Both the position numbers and the translations under genes were made by a program. The notes beneath the pieces are model-generated. The model searched no databases, was not told the DNA's origin, and was given only the letters and a program-made list of their open reading frames with translations. A stretch of 64,000 nt of DNA from Membranipora membranacea (Eukaryota; Bryozoa; Gymnolaemata; Cheilostomatida; Membraniporidae), in contig OU612067.1 in assembly GCA_914767715.1 (NCBI GenBank), positions 12,281,001-12,345,000 on the forward strand, given 5' to 3'. Below are positions 37,400 through 49,719 of the stretch, in pieces. How positions within the stretch are numbered: the first letter of the stretch is position 1; each line of letters opens with the position of its first letter.

Positions 37400-39549
37400 T
37401 GTTCAATCCAATCAGCATGTCAATTCTTGTCATGCTAGGGTTGCTAACTACTACATAATTGAGGGGCACCTAGGCGCAATTTTAAATTCAAACCTTCATT
37501 GCAAAACTAAGCATCATTGTTCAAAATTACATTTGAAGAACAGAATTGCTTTCCTTTTTTTTTAATTTCATTCTAAAAATCATGCATTGTGTATTTGGAG
37601 TTTCCTCCAACACAATCGTCTCACAACTAGCCTAATCTGTCATATATCGAAGAGACATATATGCTGTGGACTGTGTTCAGACAGCTCACCAGATCTGACC
37701 GTTAGGGATCGTGCCCACTACGAGAACTCGGCCTAGGATGATCCAGGCAATTAGGGTTTGTCCCCCTTGGCTGTGGGTTTTGTTCACTTTTTGCAGCAAA
37801 TTTTATACCTGCTAAAACAAGTGATTTATTTGGGAGTTGGATTACATTTCAGGATTACATAACTCCCATTTATGGCTTATCAATGGCAAACAAGTAAGAA
37901 TAAGTGCCCTGAGCTGTGATAAAGAAACATTAACTAGGACTTATTTGAGCTAGTCTAGGTGTAACTCAATCTGAGTTAGCACTTTTCACTCAATAAATGG
38001 TTATATGAAGTTAATATGAGATTGAGTAAATAAAAGCAGGCAATAATTTGTAATGTTTAAAGCCCGGGCAAAATGGCCAAATTTTTCCTCCTGTGAATAA
38101 TTTACTCCTCAAAGGTGGTTAGTCTCGATCTATAGCTTATTATCTCATTTACTCGGCTGATCATTCCAGATTTGAATGATTGATTGGACCTCCAGTGTGA
38201 CAAAGCAATGGCTTTGGGAGAGTCCTTTATCACCCGAAAAAAATTCTATAGAAGAGCCATTGAATCATGTGGGTAGTGGTCATCCGGCAGGGAGGTCGTT
38301 CAGGGGGGGAGCAAGAGTCTTGGGGGCTCAGACTAGGTTAGTGACATTAAAATCTTGATATTAAATTTCCAATTTGTATGGTAGATGTAACCATCCGAAA
38401 ACATGTAATGGAGGTGTGACAAGCGTCGATCAAGTTTATTCTGCTAAACTGGTTGCCATGCGGACAGACCATGGCATTCGAATGTAAAGTCAGGTAAAAT
38501 GGCAATTTTTTAGTACAGTTCTATAGCATAGCACACCATACTATATTCTTTAGCAACAGAGTCATTATAAAGAACGTTATGTCATCAAGAATACAAAGTC
38601 TTTCCACAACAAAAACGACGGCTTTTACTAGTTGGCTCACAAATCTTGACTCGACCTCCTTTTCTAATCTGTAATCACCAACCTATGCTGAGTTTAAGGC
38701 TAACAAGCTTGTACACACTTACTAAAAAGTATTTGGATTATGGATTATGGAAGCCTGTCTTGACAGGTTTTTTTTTGACGGGGGGGGGGGTGGGGAGCAA
38801 AGCTTGGCAAGACAGGCTAGGATCATGGGTACCTACAGCAATTGGATTGCCAAATAAATCAGGTCAATGATATTACTATAAATTCGATCCATTCTTTGAG
38901 TGCATGACTTTGTGGAATTGCTATAAAAATACTGTCTCTAATTACTTTGTAATTGGACACTCTTTGGCAATTAACAAAACAATTACATAATATTCAACAC
39001 AATTCTTTTGTCTGAAAAACTGCTTGCTATAGGATCAAAGCACACCGCTTACTTTCGCCTTCTTGTGATATTTGACCTATGTTTTTTTACTACTGTTTAG
39101 AAATGTGGCAAAGAACACAGTAACACTTTCCATTTACTCAATTACAAAGAAGGCCGATGTTTTGTGTAAAAACTTTACACCGCATATTTATTATGAAATA
39201 TAACCCCAACAACTAATTCAATAATCAGTTGTAAAAAATATTCATTGAGCAAAAATATTGAGCATTTAAAAATTCATAGAATGATAAAGTTTCAAACGTC
39301 ATCTTAGATAATGTCGCTCCAGTCAGACTAATTACATCACACAACCCCCTTTAATGAGAATGTTATGGTACTGAAAACTAATGTTTTTGTCCTAAGGTTT
39401 GTCTTTTTCTAACGGAGAGTGCTCTACAGTTGGTATTTTGTGACTGATATTCCAACTCAGGCCATGTTAATGCGTTTTGATTGCAGTAAAAACCATTGTA
39501 ACCTCTCGGCTTGAAAAAATCAACTAATTGATGGACAAAGAATCTAATG
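37400..39549. other. Gene-poor spacer between loci 2 and 3
   Basis: No exon, RNA gene or recognisable element is seen here. A G-rich run (GACGGGGGGGGGGTGGGG) lies near 38776. Short open frames lack support. Confidence 0.5.
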
Positions 39550-39566
39550 GAATACAATGTTCTATT

Positions 39567-39778
39567 TTATTTATAAGGAGTTTGTTGAATTTGTTTTTGA
39601 GCTACTTCGTTGACATGTTTATGCTTGCCGATGAAGCCGACTGGATCCCTGCTACTCCTAACCTTAGCTGAGTATGGTAGACGTTCATGGAGTGGTTCTC
39701 TGGGCGTGGATGGTGTGTTCTCTTTTATGGGCGATGTTAATGGACGCTGCTTTCCTTTTCCATTCGGCTTGTCCTGTC
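39567..39778 (-). CDS. Possible last exon of a small minus-strand gene
   Basis: On the minus strand an AG acceptor (TGTTTGAAG) is followed by about 70 codons ending in TAA at 39567-39569. The encoded tail is basic and proline-rich (RPLTSPIKENTPSTPREP, then LHERLPYSAKVRSSRDPVGF) and does not look like random translation. AATAAA overlaps the stop on that strand. A candidate first exon begins at an ATG at 40017 in a strong context (CCGCCAATGG), encoding MADYYLYQFWQPASHPVQEV; the joining splice sites are uncertain. I do not recognise the family. It could also be a retrotransposed gene fragment. Confidence 0.35.
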
Positions 39779-40024
39779 CATCTTCAAACACATAAAAAAT
39801 ACTATTGTTTCATCTTTCACATTTTTTACATGAGATCACTTTCATGACCAGACAATATATACATCCATATTGCTTAAAATCTCGAAAGCTGCTAACCAAA
39901 GATACAATAACACATCCTAGAAAACTAGAATGCATCCTAGAGGTGAGGCCATGGGAGACTTCCTGAACTGGGTGTGAAGCAGGCTGCCAAAACTGATACA
40001 GGTAGTAATCAGCCATTGGCGGAG

Positions 40025-40062
40025 ACACTGTGATCTTAGTCAATAGGCCGAGAAGCAATATT
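40025..40062 (-). pseudogene. U2 snRNA 5'-end-like fragment
   Basis: Read on the minus strand, this stretch contains TTGCTTCTCGGCCTATTGAC followed by TAAGATCA. From memory of U2, about 31 of the first 35 positions match the start of U2 snRNA (GCTTCTCGGCC...GGCTAAGATCA). After that the match decays and no branch-site region (GTAGTA) is present, so this is a truncated copy and not a functional U2 gene. Confidence 0.55.
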
Positions 40063-42372
40063 ATGGCAATGGATTTTTCCTTTTATGTGACCTCGAGCAC
40101 TAAGGATATTCAAAGGGTTTTCTTTCATTGGTTCACATTGTCGACAGACTGTTCCAGGTGCTGTGGGAGAAGTGGGCAATCAGCCTCTTTGGGGATCAAA
40201 GCCGCGGAGGGTAACACATATACAAGGGGAAGACCAGACAGCTCAACAACCTTTAAAACGTTGTTTGTTTTAAATGGACATATTCATAGACCGTGTCACC
40301 GTACAGCTATAGTACAGCAGGCAAAGTTCTAGGGTTATAAGGGAAGCAATTGGTCGAAAACAGGAAAACAAGCAGCGGGATACGTGGAATAGTATCGCAG
40401 GGAAAAAGTGCAAGGGGACTAGCAGGGAAAAGAAGAGTGGTATAAACATAAAAACAAAGAGTGGGTGGATAAAAACCACAAAGAAAAACTTACATGCAAG
40501 CAACATCTGACAGATAAGACCAATATTCAGATTTCAAGGGAATGACAAGGTATGGAGTTTACTGCCCCTCAACTGGGCAGAAACTTGCTTGATAAGTTTT
40601 ACAACACTCGCAAGGGTACCCGGAAGGTCATTTTTGTAGCTCCCGGAAAGGGGAAAAAGGGAACAATGGGCAACTTGTCAGTAATACAATAATACAGTGA
40701 AATAACACAGGAAAATAGTTTTTCACTTCACACTTTCAGTGAAATGTGGATCACTTTCTCCAGGAATACAACACAAGGGTGGCGGCTGAGCTTGGTAGCC
40801 CATTACTTTAATTCAACAAGGGACACCAACGTCCAATGAGTAGTAAATGGAACTTTGGTTGTTTGCTGTGCTATGGAAGCAAAAAATATCAGTAAGTAAG
40901 TAGAGAGAGCCGGGGTATCACTCACTACAGATGTGTGGTTAGAAGTAGTGCCTTCATATGCAGTGACTGTGTTTTGTCTGTTGTTAGTAGTTGTCCTACC
41001 CTGATCCTGTGTGCTGTCGGCTTTCTTTCGATGGCCTGCGTAGAGTCTGTCCGCGATCTCACCAGCCTCTGCCACTGATACACACCTAAAGGAGGGAGCT
41101 GGCTCCAGCTATCAGATATTTTAAAATATATAGATGTTACTGGTGAAACATACAATGTAAGCTGGTTTATTTATATTGATTTATTATTAATATGCATCCT
41201 TTTTTCGCAACATTCAATGTTTGTGATAGTAATTAATCAATCAATCAATCAACATCATTGTTTTCCTTTCTAGACTATTTTGTCATGATATTTAGCTTCG
41301 ATTTGCTTTAGAATTGCTTGGAATCAAACGCTGTGTTTTGGAGATTTAGCCACAAAGCTATCTGGCCAATAACATTATGCATGGTAGTGCATGGTAGAAT
41401 TGATCAAGGAAACACCTTCTTCAAAATCAATGTCTGATTATATTAAACTATTTCATTCTAGGGCGGTGCAAGATTAAAGAAATTGATGTTAATCCTAATC
41501 TTCGCTTGTCCAGTTGATCTGCGATTAATCTTACTTTTAATCTTCGCACCTACCACCTAGTTAGTTTATATATGCAGTATTGTCTTACCATAAAGTGAAC
41601 ACTCCTTGGTTGATGTTAGACGGAGATAGAGTAAAAAAATAATAGTGTATTTTGCCTATCTTTATGTCCATTATCAAAATAAGAATTCAAATATCAATTG
41701 CAACTCCAATAGTAAACAAAATTAAGCTGAGGAACCGAACCACTTTGATGACTGGTTTGCAGGACCAGCCCAACTACCCTTCCATTTTCTGCCTAAGTTG
41801 GATGACTGATGGCAATTCAGAATGCTTTGACTAATCTCGGTCTTTTCAATCTTCTTTGTTATGAAATTGAAGAGAATAGGATTGAATTAGAATTTATATT
41901 GCCATAATCGCATTAAACTTTTAAATGGCCAAATAATTCACAGCACTATTTGATTCCCTTGCTCAGCTATTTTATCAAGGTTATATTGACATCAAAACAA
42001 TGAACGACAACAACCCCAAAAAATATTATCAATGTGTTAGATTATTTCAAATGGCATTTGGCACTGCATGCAGGTTTCCCTTATAATATGGACTGCTACA
42101 ATATTATCAGGTACAATTGAATAGTTTATAATCCTATTTCTAATTTTGCAAATCATAGTTGTTCCACTTGAATTTGACTCAGTTTTGAGCAAATTCGGCT
42201 CTCCTTTGATTCTTATACTTAGTCTAAATTAAAAAATGTTTGCACATTTGTCAATCAATCCAGCGGATTGTTTTTATCTTACTTTGTTTAATGACCGGCA
42301 GTTTATGAAAATTTTGATAATGATATTTACTCTGTATTCTAGTGTATTCTAGTGTTTTCTAGTGTATTCTAG
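40063..42372. other. Spacer upstream of locus 3; no intact gene seen
   Basis: No intact exon is recognisable. The stretch 42030-42111 weakly resembles a type A first FN3 exon (it ends ATTATCAG before GTA), which could be a relic of the exon expected just upstream of 42373. A short CTAGTGT repeat lies at 42340-42372, directly before the first recognisable locus 3 exon. Confidence 0.4.
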
Positions 42373-44779
42373 TTCAAGTTTACAGACGACAATGACTGGG
42401 TAACATTCAGTGGTAATGCTGCTGCTCGAAGCGGAAACAGATGTGATTACATCCCCTACAGTCAGATTTCCTGTAGAGTCAGAGCACGAAACAGTAAAGG
42501 GTGGAGTGATGAGGCCTCTGTTGGGTCAATAAGGACTTTGTGTGACAGTGAGTATTCTGAAATTAGACAGTATGAGAAGCTTTGTCAATCCATACATTGC
42601 TTGTTTAAACGATAAGTTTAATATGAAGTAATGCATCCAGCTTCTTAAGAACAGACAGCGCTGAGAGGGCTTTGATGTGGCAGCAAAAGCAGCAATTATA
42701 TCAAAATAATGTAATGAAAGTGAAAGTTGTACATCAAAATGTCAATGTACTTAATACATTTTGAGCTCTGACAAAACCGCAAGATCTTCAAACCACATAT
42801 ATGGATGGAAGGATTAATGTAAACAGAACAAGATTAAGATACAGAATTAGTTTGCGGGTAAAAAAAGTTTCAGCACTCATTTTCTTGCCATATATGCCTT
42901 GATTAACCATCAATGTATCCAAATGTTATCAAGATTTGCTAATGACTTGTGATTAGTTTCATGTTTTATGAGGCAGCAAAAAACTAGGAGATTATGACTA
43001 GTATACTATTACTACGGTCATTGCAGTTTCAGATGCGTCATGTTCGTTTATCCTTCTTACTGCAACAGTGATATAGGTTGAAAGCGTTGTTACTGATGCT
43101 CTAAACAAAACCTCATTGATTCACCTACCTGAAACCTGCTGTAATGAGTGAGTTCATTATATTTCATGGGTAACTCAGTCAACAACAAATAAATATGTTT
43201 CATCATTGTTGCAATTTACCAGGATCCAACTGCTCACAACTGCGACAGACTGAGAACCATAAACACATTTCAGGTGTCTTCTTCAAATTTAAATGGTCGA
43301 AAATACACAACAGGGAGGACTTATTATATATCTGCTGACGGTGTGGCAGATGTCATTGCAGCTGTCGAGGCATTCAATAATCATGATAACGAATCAATGG
43401 CGGAAACAAAAATGATCACAACTCAGCCTATGCGTCAGTGGCCAGAGGCCTAAATAATGTGAAACAATTTTGGAAGTAAATATGGATGGATAGATAGATT
43501 TTTAGGCGAATGGATAATTTTGAAACAAGCTATTATCATTCACCTATATAGTTGGTCAGAATTGATGTTATTCTCAAGAGTCTTCCACTATAAATGAAAG
43601 AGTAAACTCCCTATGTTCTGTCCATGTTTGCTCCCATTCGATGATAACAGTAAATATGATTGAACTTGCTATCACCTTACCCCATACTGTTAAAATGCAA
43701 AGCTCATGATATCATACTATTCCTGTCCAAAATACTTGTTTTACAGGGCCTCAGACTATTCCTACAGCTTTCAGTGTTATCTCACAAACGTATGAATGTG
43801 TAACATTGGCATGTGGAGAACCACAATACCCGAATGGATAGATATCTCATTACCAGGTTTGTGATCTGTTGATAAAGACTTGCATATGATTCCCTTGTAC
43901 TGTGGTAATTTTCCTCACAATTATGCTATACTGGCCGATTGTATTTTCTCCAATGATTGAAATACAACACTAATTTGTAATTATAACCATAATCTTATAT
44001 ATTAATGCCCTACATTGCTATAACCCACTCAAGTACTTTTGCGAATACCAGTGTAAGTTCTTTGAATCCAAGGATGTGCGTTACATGTCATCAGTTCTTG
44101 CTTTACCATGACAATGGAATTATGTGCAACGCCGACACATTAGGGCTGGTATTTGTCTGGTGAGCACGCAAGTTGAATTCACATGTGCGAAAACTGACTT
44201 CTGCGTGTTTTGTAGAGAATCGCAAGGTTGATATAATCGTTTTAAGGCTGGGTCTCTGAAGGGTTTTTTCCCTCGTTGTTTTCCATTCTCTAACCTTTAA
44301 TTTTCATAAAGTTCAAGTGTACAGGGAATGAGACTGCGACTACCGCAATCAAATCAGGCTTCTCTGTAGATCACTGTGTTTATGATGCATACACAGAAGT
44401 AGAATGACACATCAAGGCCACAAACCAAGTTAGAAACATCGATGTTGCTAGCCAGAGCACTAAAACCCTCTGCACATGTGAGTTATATTATAGGTATATA
44501 TCAGCTGATTGTTTGTGTAGTTATTTTCAAGATTAAACTTAAAAGTAGGTGGTGAGAAAATAATATGAACCTTGAGTGCAGATACTGCAATCGAGAAGTA
44601 AATCAAACACTGTCTGTTGCTTCATGTCAAGTGGTCTGAGTGGTCAGATTTCTGTGTCACATTTGGTTATCATTCCAATGTATTGCATAACCACACTTGA
44701 AATATTATTGGAAAAAGCTGTTCTCAAACTAACATATCACAAATATCCCTCTCACAAATCAGCCCAAGCAGAAATTTTC

Positions 44780-44935
44780 TACACCTGTTCCAAGCTGCCT
44801 GCTCCAATGCTTGAGTTAGTAGTTGTCAATGTGTTTGCTAATTAGCGCCATCAAGTCATCGCTTTTTGAGAATAGTGGAATTTGTCGTCGGTTACTCATT
44901 TGCTATTCACTGCCGGGTAATTGATCTGCAGATGT
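44780..44935 (+). mobile_element. Degenerate SINE relic inside locus 3
   Basis: TGCTAATTAGCGCCATCAA followed by TTGCTATTCACTGCC repeats the order seen at 27280-27365. The head is decayed; no clean A or B box remains. Confidence 0.5.
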
Positions 44936-45437
44936 CAGGTGCATCTTCTTTATCGTCAAGAATTTAACCATACACTGTGAGAGAGTTGAAAGAGGCCACC
45001 AAAGATCTGATTATTACTTATTGAATTTGGCTCCATGAGGATATGATATTATTATCATTGTTCCAGACCCGGCTTTGCCTGAAGATCTTGTAGGCTATAT
45101 TAGCCAGGACATTGATAACTCATCAGGTACACAAAGGCGAAGGGTTAAGTTGGACCTGCCAATTCGAGTGAATAAAACACATATAAGTTTGATATCAGGC
45201 TCAGTTTTAACTTTTTGTCATGGCTGCCATTGGAGCCACAATCGCATTGTCGCCTCCATTGATCCGTGACTTAAAACTTTAACATGACTTAAATTTCATG
45301 ACTCAAAACTTTAAAATTTAATAGCGTTCAATTGAATGAGCAGGACTTTACACGTTTCAACTTAATATGTGTGCTTTGTATTCCTCAACTATCAGGATAT
45401 AAACTCGAAATGTGAGGAGGTAAAAATTGATGGAATA

Positions 45438-45945
45438 GACAGTCTTCTGAGCTCTGATTTAGGCCTCAATTCGGAGTTGTCCTCTCTCCAGTTTGGTACT
45501 TTTAACCCACGCTGCATAGGAAAATCGTGCTGAAAAGAGGGTTATCTTGATAACCGCTTATAATATGATAACAATGATTTTTTATTCAGAATCTGCGGCA
45601 TTGAAAACTAATATGGACATATTTTGAGAAATAATTTTAGTATCTGGATAGTCATTTATAGTATTTTCTGCCTGTTTTACGGACCATTTGGCAGAATTTT
45701 CATGAGTTTCGTCACTAAAATTAAGATTTATCAACATTCAAGCCTCCAATGATTTGGAGACTCTGTCTCACAGGGTCTTCAATGGTGGAGACTCTAAATC
45801 AAAACTCATTTTTGTCCTAACATAAGCAGTTTTCAAGATAACCCTCTTTCAGCAGGTTTTTCCTATGTGGCATGGGTTAAAAGTACCAAACTGGAGAGAG
45901 GACAACTCAGAATTGAGGCATAAATAAGAGCTCAGAAAACTGTCT
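45438..45945. mobile_element. MITE with ~115-base terminal inverted repeats, inserted in a locus 3 exon
   Basis: The left end AGACAGTCTTCTGAGCTC mirrors the right end read in reverse, AGACAGTTTTCTGAGCTC. The inverted similarity continues through CTCTCTCCAGTTTGGTAC, TTTTAACCCA and GAGGGTTATCTTGA, about 115 bases per arm. It interrupts the counterpart of locus 2 exon 23 exactly between the codons for GI and SF. Removing it with a 2-3 base duplication (AT or ATA) restores alignment to locus 2. There is no coding capacity. Confidence 0.8.
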
Positions 45946-47539
45946 ATATCATTTCTGGTCGTGGAAACAGGGAAGGAGGCACCAAATACATTCCCAATTA
46001 CTGATCTGGATGCTGTGACAAAGTATTCAGTGCGTATCATGGTGAGGAATGACCAATGTTGGCAGACAAATACTACTGTTGAATATGAGACCGGATAGTT
46101 AGGTAAGCGGAAATCTTCAAAGCATTAAATTGCAGCTATGATTAAACGATTTTGTGAAAACTCATCAATTTTATTAAGCTTTTTGCATTATGATCGAAAT
46201 CTTAGTAAAATGATTCCATTTTTTAAAATTACGATGAGCTTAAGAAATTGTGCAAATTTCAGTAAGTGTTTGCTCGTCTGATGGTTGTGAGCCAATTGTC
46301 ACTTGCCCACAAGAATGAATAACTTGATTTGCATCTTTTATCTTCAACCATAAAATTTCAGTTTCACTTATCTTCTAAATAGCACCTTACTCAGTGCCCC
46401 AAATGTTGCTTGAGTTTAAAAGCTCCTGTGTTATTTTGAATTTGGGGCCACCAATTGATCGGAACGGCTACATCACCCACTATGAAGTAAATATCGTTTG
46501 TAAAGCAAGGTGAAATACTAGCAATGGATAATATTAGCTTAATGATACCCTTTTGGTTTGTACTCATTTCAGTGAATAGAAGATCATATAAAAATGAGCC
46601 ATTGAAATTTTTGAGAGATAATTCTTTCAATGAATATCCAACCAAATGGAACAACAAAACGATCATCAATTCAGGCTCAAAAAATCAATGCAATAAAATT
46701 GTTTTTTTTTCAGTATGCCTGCAGATCCTTTGATGAAGAGTTGAACTTGATTTGTACTGTGAATGCTTCAGTTCTCCATGAACTCAGCAACAAGATAGAA
46801 GTCTGTGGTTTTCATTCAGAGTCCCACATTAAATGTATGGCGGAAGCCATCAATAGCATAGGATCAAGCCGATCGGCTACAGGAGAAGGATATACAGTTG
46901 TTGAAGGTAATGTTGAATGGAATCAGTCGAATTTTCAGCACGAAAAGTCCCAATTTATATTTTGCACCTTGGAACACAGGTCAGCATTATTGAATTTCAT
47001 TGATCGTCTGGTTATTAGAGGCAGACAGACGCCGACAGAGAATGAGAACATAATGAACAAGGAATTAAAAATAGCGTTTGCCACATAAAACCTGGTTCCT
47101 AATACTAATCTGATCAATCATAAGGCAGCATAAACTATTTTAATCTGTCTTGGTATGGGCAAAGCACCCTTGCAGATCACCAGCGTCATGCTCTTCTGCT
47201 GCAATATTTGCATATTCTGTTGTGATCAGGCATACCAGGACCAGGACGAACCTGTCATCATCATATGTGTTCGATTTACTTTCGGGCAGTAAAATTTCCA
47301 AATTCAATTAATTTAAACTGACAGAGAGTTTGGAATGATAACGAGTCGACAGTAAACACAGGCTTATTAAATTTAGGAAAATAAATGACAAGAGAGCGCT
47401 TTGCAATAATTGGTTGCTGGTTGTGATAAGGAAAATTCGCAATGTGTGCTAACTTGTAAAATAATATTGATCTTATTTTCATTGAATGCAGCCTCATGTA
47501 CAGTGTACTGATTCAAACAATATTATATACTATTTAATA

Positions 47540-47740
47540 GGAGGTAGCTCAGTTGGTTAGAGCGCCTACCCACTAATGCGCAATCTTTGGATTTCCTGCG
47601 TTCGAATCCCGCTGCGGTCTACTGACTATTGGACTCATGACGCCCCAGGTGTACTGTGACCTGCAAACTGAGAGCAACTTGGCGCCGAATACGGCGGCCA
47701 CACCCTTAAGGCACTGATATCTCTTAGTTCTCGGACAGAG
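47540..47740 (+). mobile_element. tRNA-derived SINE in locus 3
   Basis: A well-kept head has A box TAGCTCAGTTGG and B box GTTCGAATCC, then a body shared with 24272-24500. It occupies the place where the missing juxtamembrane exons of locus 3 would be expected. Confidence 0.7.
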
Positions 47741-48411
47741 ACAACACTTGCGATTTTAACCCACATTTTAACCCACATATACTATTCGCAATTCTGATAA
47801 AAGATGTATTGTATTTTTTTTCTTGACATAATAATTATTATATTGAAGTTCACTAATTATATTTTTATGTCATGTTGTGTCTTATCTCATAAAATTATAT
47901 TGTATCATTCAATATATCGATTTATCATTATATTCATCGTTATAAATACTTTACCATTTACTGTGGGAAACTTCCTCTTTTTTGCCGTGTGTAAACCGCC
48001 ACCAGAAATTAAAAGTGCTCACCTTCTTGGCTCATCATAGGACTTTAAACTTGGTGCTCAGGCATTCTACCAATGTGATACTGATAATATTGTCTCTGGA
48101 AATGGGGTATCTACCTGTAGTGAAACACCCTCAGGACTGGACTGGTCGGAAAATACTCTTGTTTGCAAAGAGCGAAATCTAGGTTAGTCTTAACAAAGCA
48201 GTATATCATGACGGTAACCTTGTTATATCCCACCTACCTAACATGAAGTGGAAATAATTCAGGTGCTGCATCAAAAACATTGAGCCATTATTAAAAGTAG
48301 TTCATGAAAGACTATGAAATAGGTTTCTAAGTTTCTCTATGATTACTCGTATTGCAGGGAAACTTTTTTATAATTTTTGTACATTTGATTGGTTGTTGAT
48401 TTATTTGACAG

Positions 48412-48803
48412 TTCCAATCCTAGTTGGAGTGTTTGTTCCAGTATTGGTGATTGTTGGGATACTAGCGACCGTGATATATCTGAGGAAAAGATTGATACCT
48501 TCGCAGTCTATCCCTGAGACCACCAATGAAAACGTGTCCAACGTAACAGCCGAGAGGGGTCAGGATGATGGATCCTACCCGCCAGCTTATGAGGATATTG
48601 AACTAAGATTCAGCACTGTCTCAAACACAGAGTACGCTGAAGTTGCGGACATCAAAGGGGAACAAAAGAAAGAAAATATGTATGAAAACTTTGAACCGAT
48701 CGGCCAAGACAAACAGAATCAGTATGAAGCGCTCCAACTCCCAGCTGGTCCAGATTCAGCTGATGATGGCCATGTTTATGCAGAGGCCCAACCTCGAAAC
48801 TAA
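48412..48803 (+). pseudogene. Locus 3 membrane and tail exon, itself intact
   Basis: This exon is open from the AG acceptor to TAA (48801-48803). It holds ILVGVFVPVLVIVGILATVI, YLRKR, a PPxY-type motif (SYPPAYEDIEL) and all four tyrosine motifs of locus 1: TEYAEV, MYENF, QYEAL and HVYAEA. Upstream stops make translation from the duplicated gene unlikely, but this exon alone shows no damage. It could still serve as an alternative 3' exon (inference). Confidence 0.7.
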
Positions 48804-48966
48804 TCAAGACACGTAAATTTAGATTCATCTGCTTGATTTTTGTTTAAAGCAGGTACACTGATGTGTGGGATCTGCACCTAATTCCGTTCATCTCATACTC
48901 ATACACAATATCCGATGCACTGACAAATTTATTAATAAATATCTTCAGTAAAGGTTTTCTTTTATC

Positions 48967-48972
48967 AATAAA
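48967..48972 (+). terminator. Likely polyadenylation signal of locus 3
   Basis: AATAAA lies 164 bases after the tail stop codon; another candidate lies near 48932. Confidence 0.5.
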
Positions 48973-49570
48973 GCTTTATTATTCTAGATGGGTATGGTAT
49001 GACAATATATAGCTGTAAAAATTCACACACAAAAAAGATTTTGATTGTAAAATATGATCAATATTGTAGACTGGAATTGTTGTTTTCATATTATATATTT
49101 GTACTTTACTTGGACTAAAAGCACTTTTGATTTTTATGCAGCCTTCCTATCGATGTTAGACCCTAAATATTTTTCAACCTATACTAACCCTATTTTTGTT
49201 CTAATAATAAATGATGCTGATATTTCAATGTGTCATCATTTAACAAAATTAATAGTATGCTCTATGAGTGGCTGTCTCCTAAAGTATACTGTTTGTTGCA
49301 AACAACCATTGCACCTTGTCAACATCCATAAATTAACACACTCTGTTTGTCAAACTTAAACTCAAGCCTGCATCCCAAGTTAATTAAAGTTAACAACCAG
49401 CTTACAAAAATCTGAGTACTGCTTCAGCAGAGTGCTTCAAACTTCAAGTAGAGTGAACTTTGAGAAAGAAAGCCACTTCAAGATATGGATCAGTATGTAT
49501 TCAGAAAAGTTATTTGTCTCCTTTTCCAGCTGATTGATGGTCTCTGTAGTTGGTAGTAAGTGATTCCATA

Positions 49571-49680
49571 GTTGAGAGCCTGAGTTGAGAGTCTGAGTTG
49601 ATACCCCGTGTTTGGAGTCTAAGTTGAGAGCCTGAGTTGAGATCCTGAGTTGAGAGCCTGTGTTGAGAGCCTGTGTTGGG
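49571..49680 (+). repeat. Minisatellite, ~14-base unit GTTGAGAGCCTGAG
   Basis: About seven imperfect copies of GTTGAGAGCCTGAG/GTTGAGAGCCTGTG occur in tandem, with one diverged stretch in the middle. It lies downstream of locus 3, beside the Gypsy remnant. Confidence 0.75.
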
Positions 49681-49719
49681 CTATGGTGTTGTGCTAACCG
49701 GATATAATATGTTCTAATG

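Larger units (their letters stand above)
42373..48803 (+). pseudogene. Decayed receptor gene related to loci 1 and 2 (locus 3)
   Basis: Exon-like units match locus 2 exons 17-25 in order and mostly in exact length: 42373-42547, 42766-42857, 43223-43433, 43747-43856, 44312-44477, 45067-45167, 45367-46102 (split by an insertion), 46383-46486 and 46714-46906. Then come a Sushi unit (about 47989-48182) and a membrane-tail exon (48412-48803), as in locus 1. Disablements are in-frame stops at 43839 (TAG), 44405 (TGA), 46096 (TAG) and 48038 (TAG); a 508-base MITE in one exon; a weak donor GTCAGT at 43434; and a damaged acceptor before the Sushi unit. Juxtamembrane exons 26-28 and everything before exon 17 are missing. 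No exon has a frameshift. Confidence 0.8.

Noticed and set aside
42030-42111. Locus 3 copy of locus 2 exon 16
   Set aside because: Only the last ~30 bases resemble it (about 18 of 31 match) and the frame is not kept. At best it is a relic, so it was not listed as an exon.
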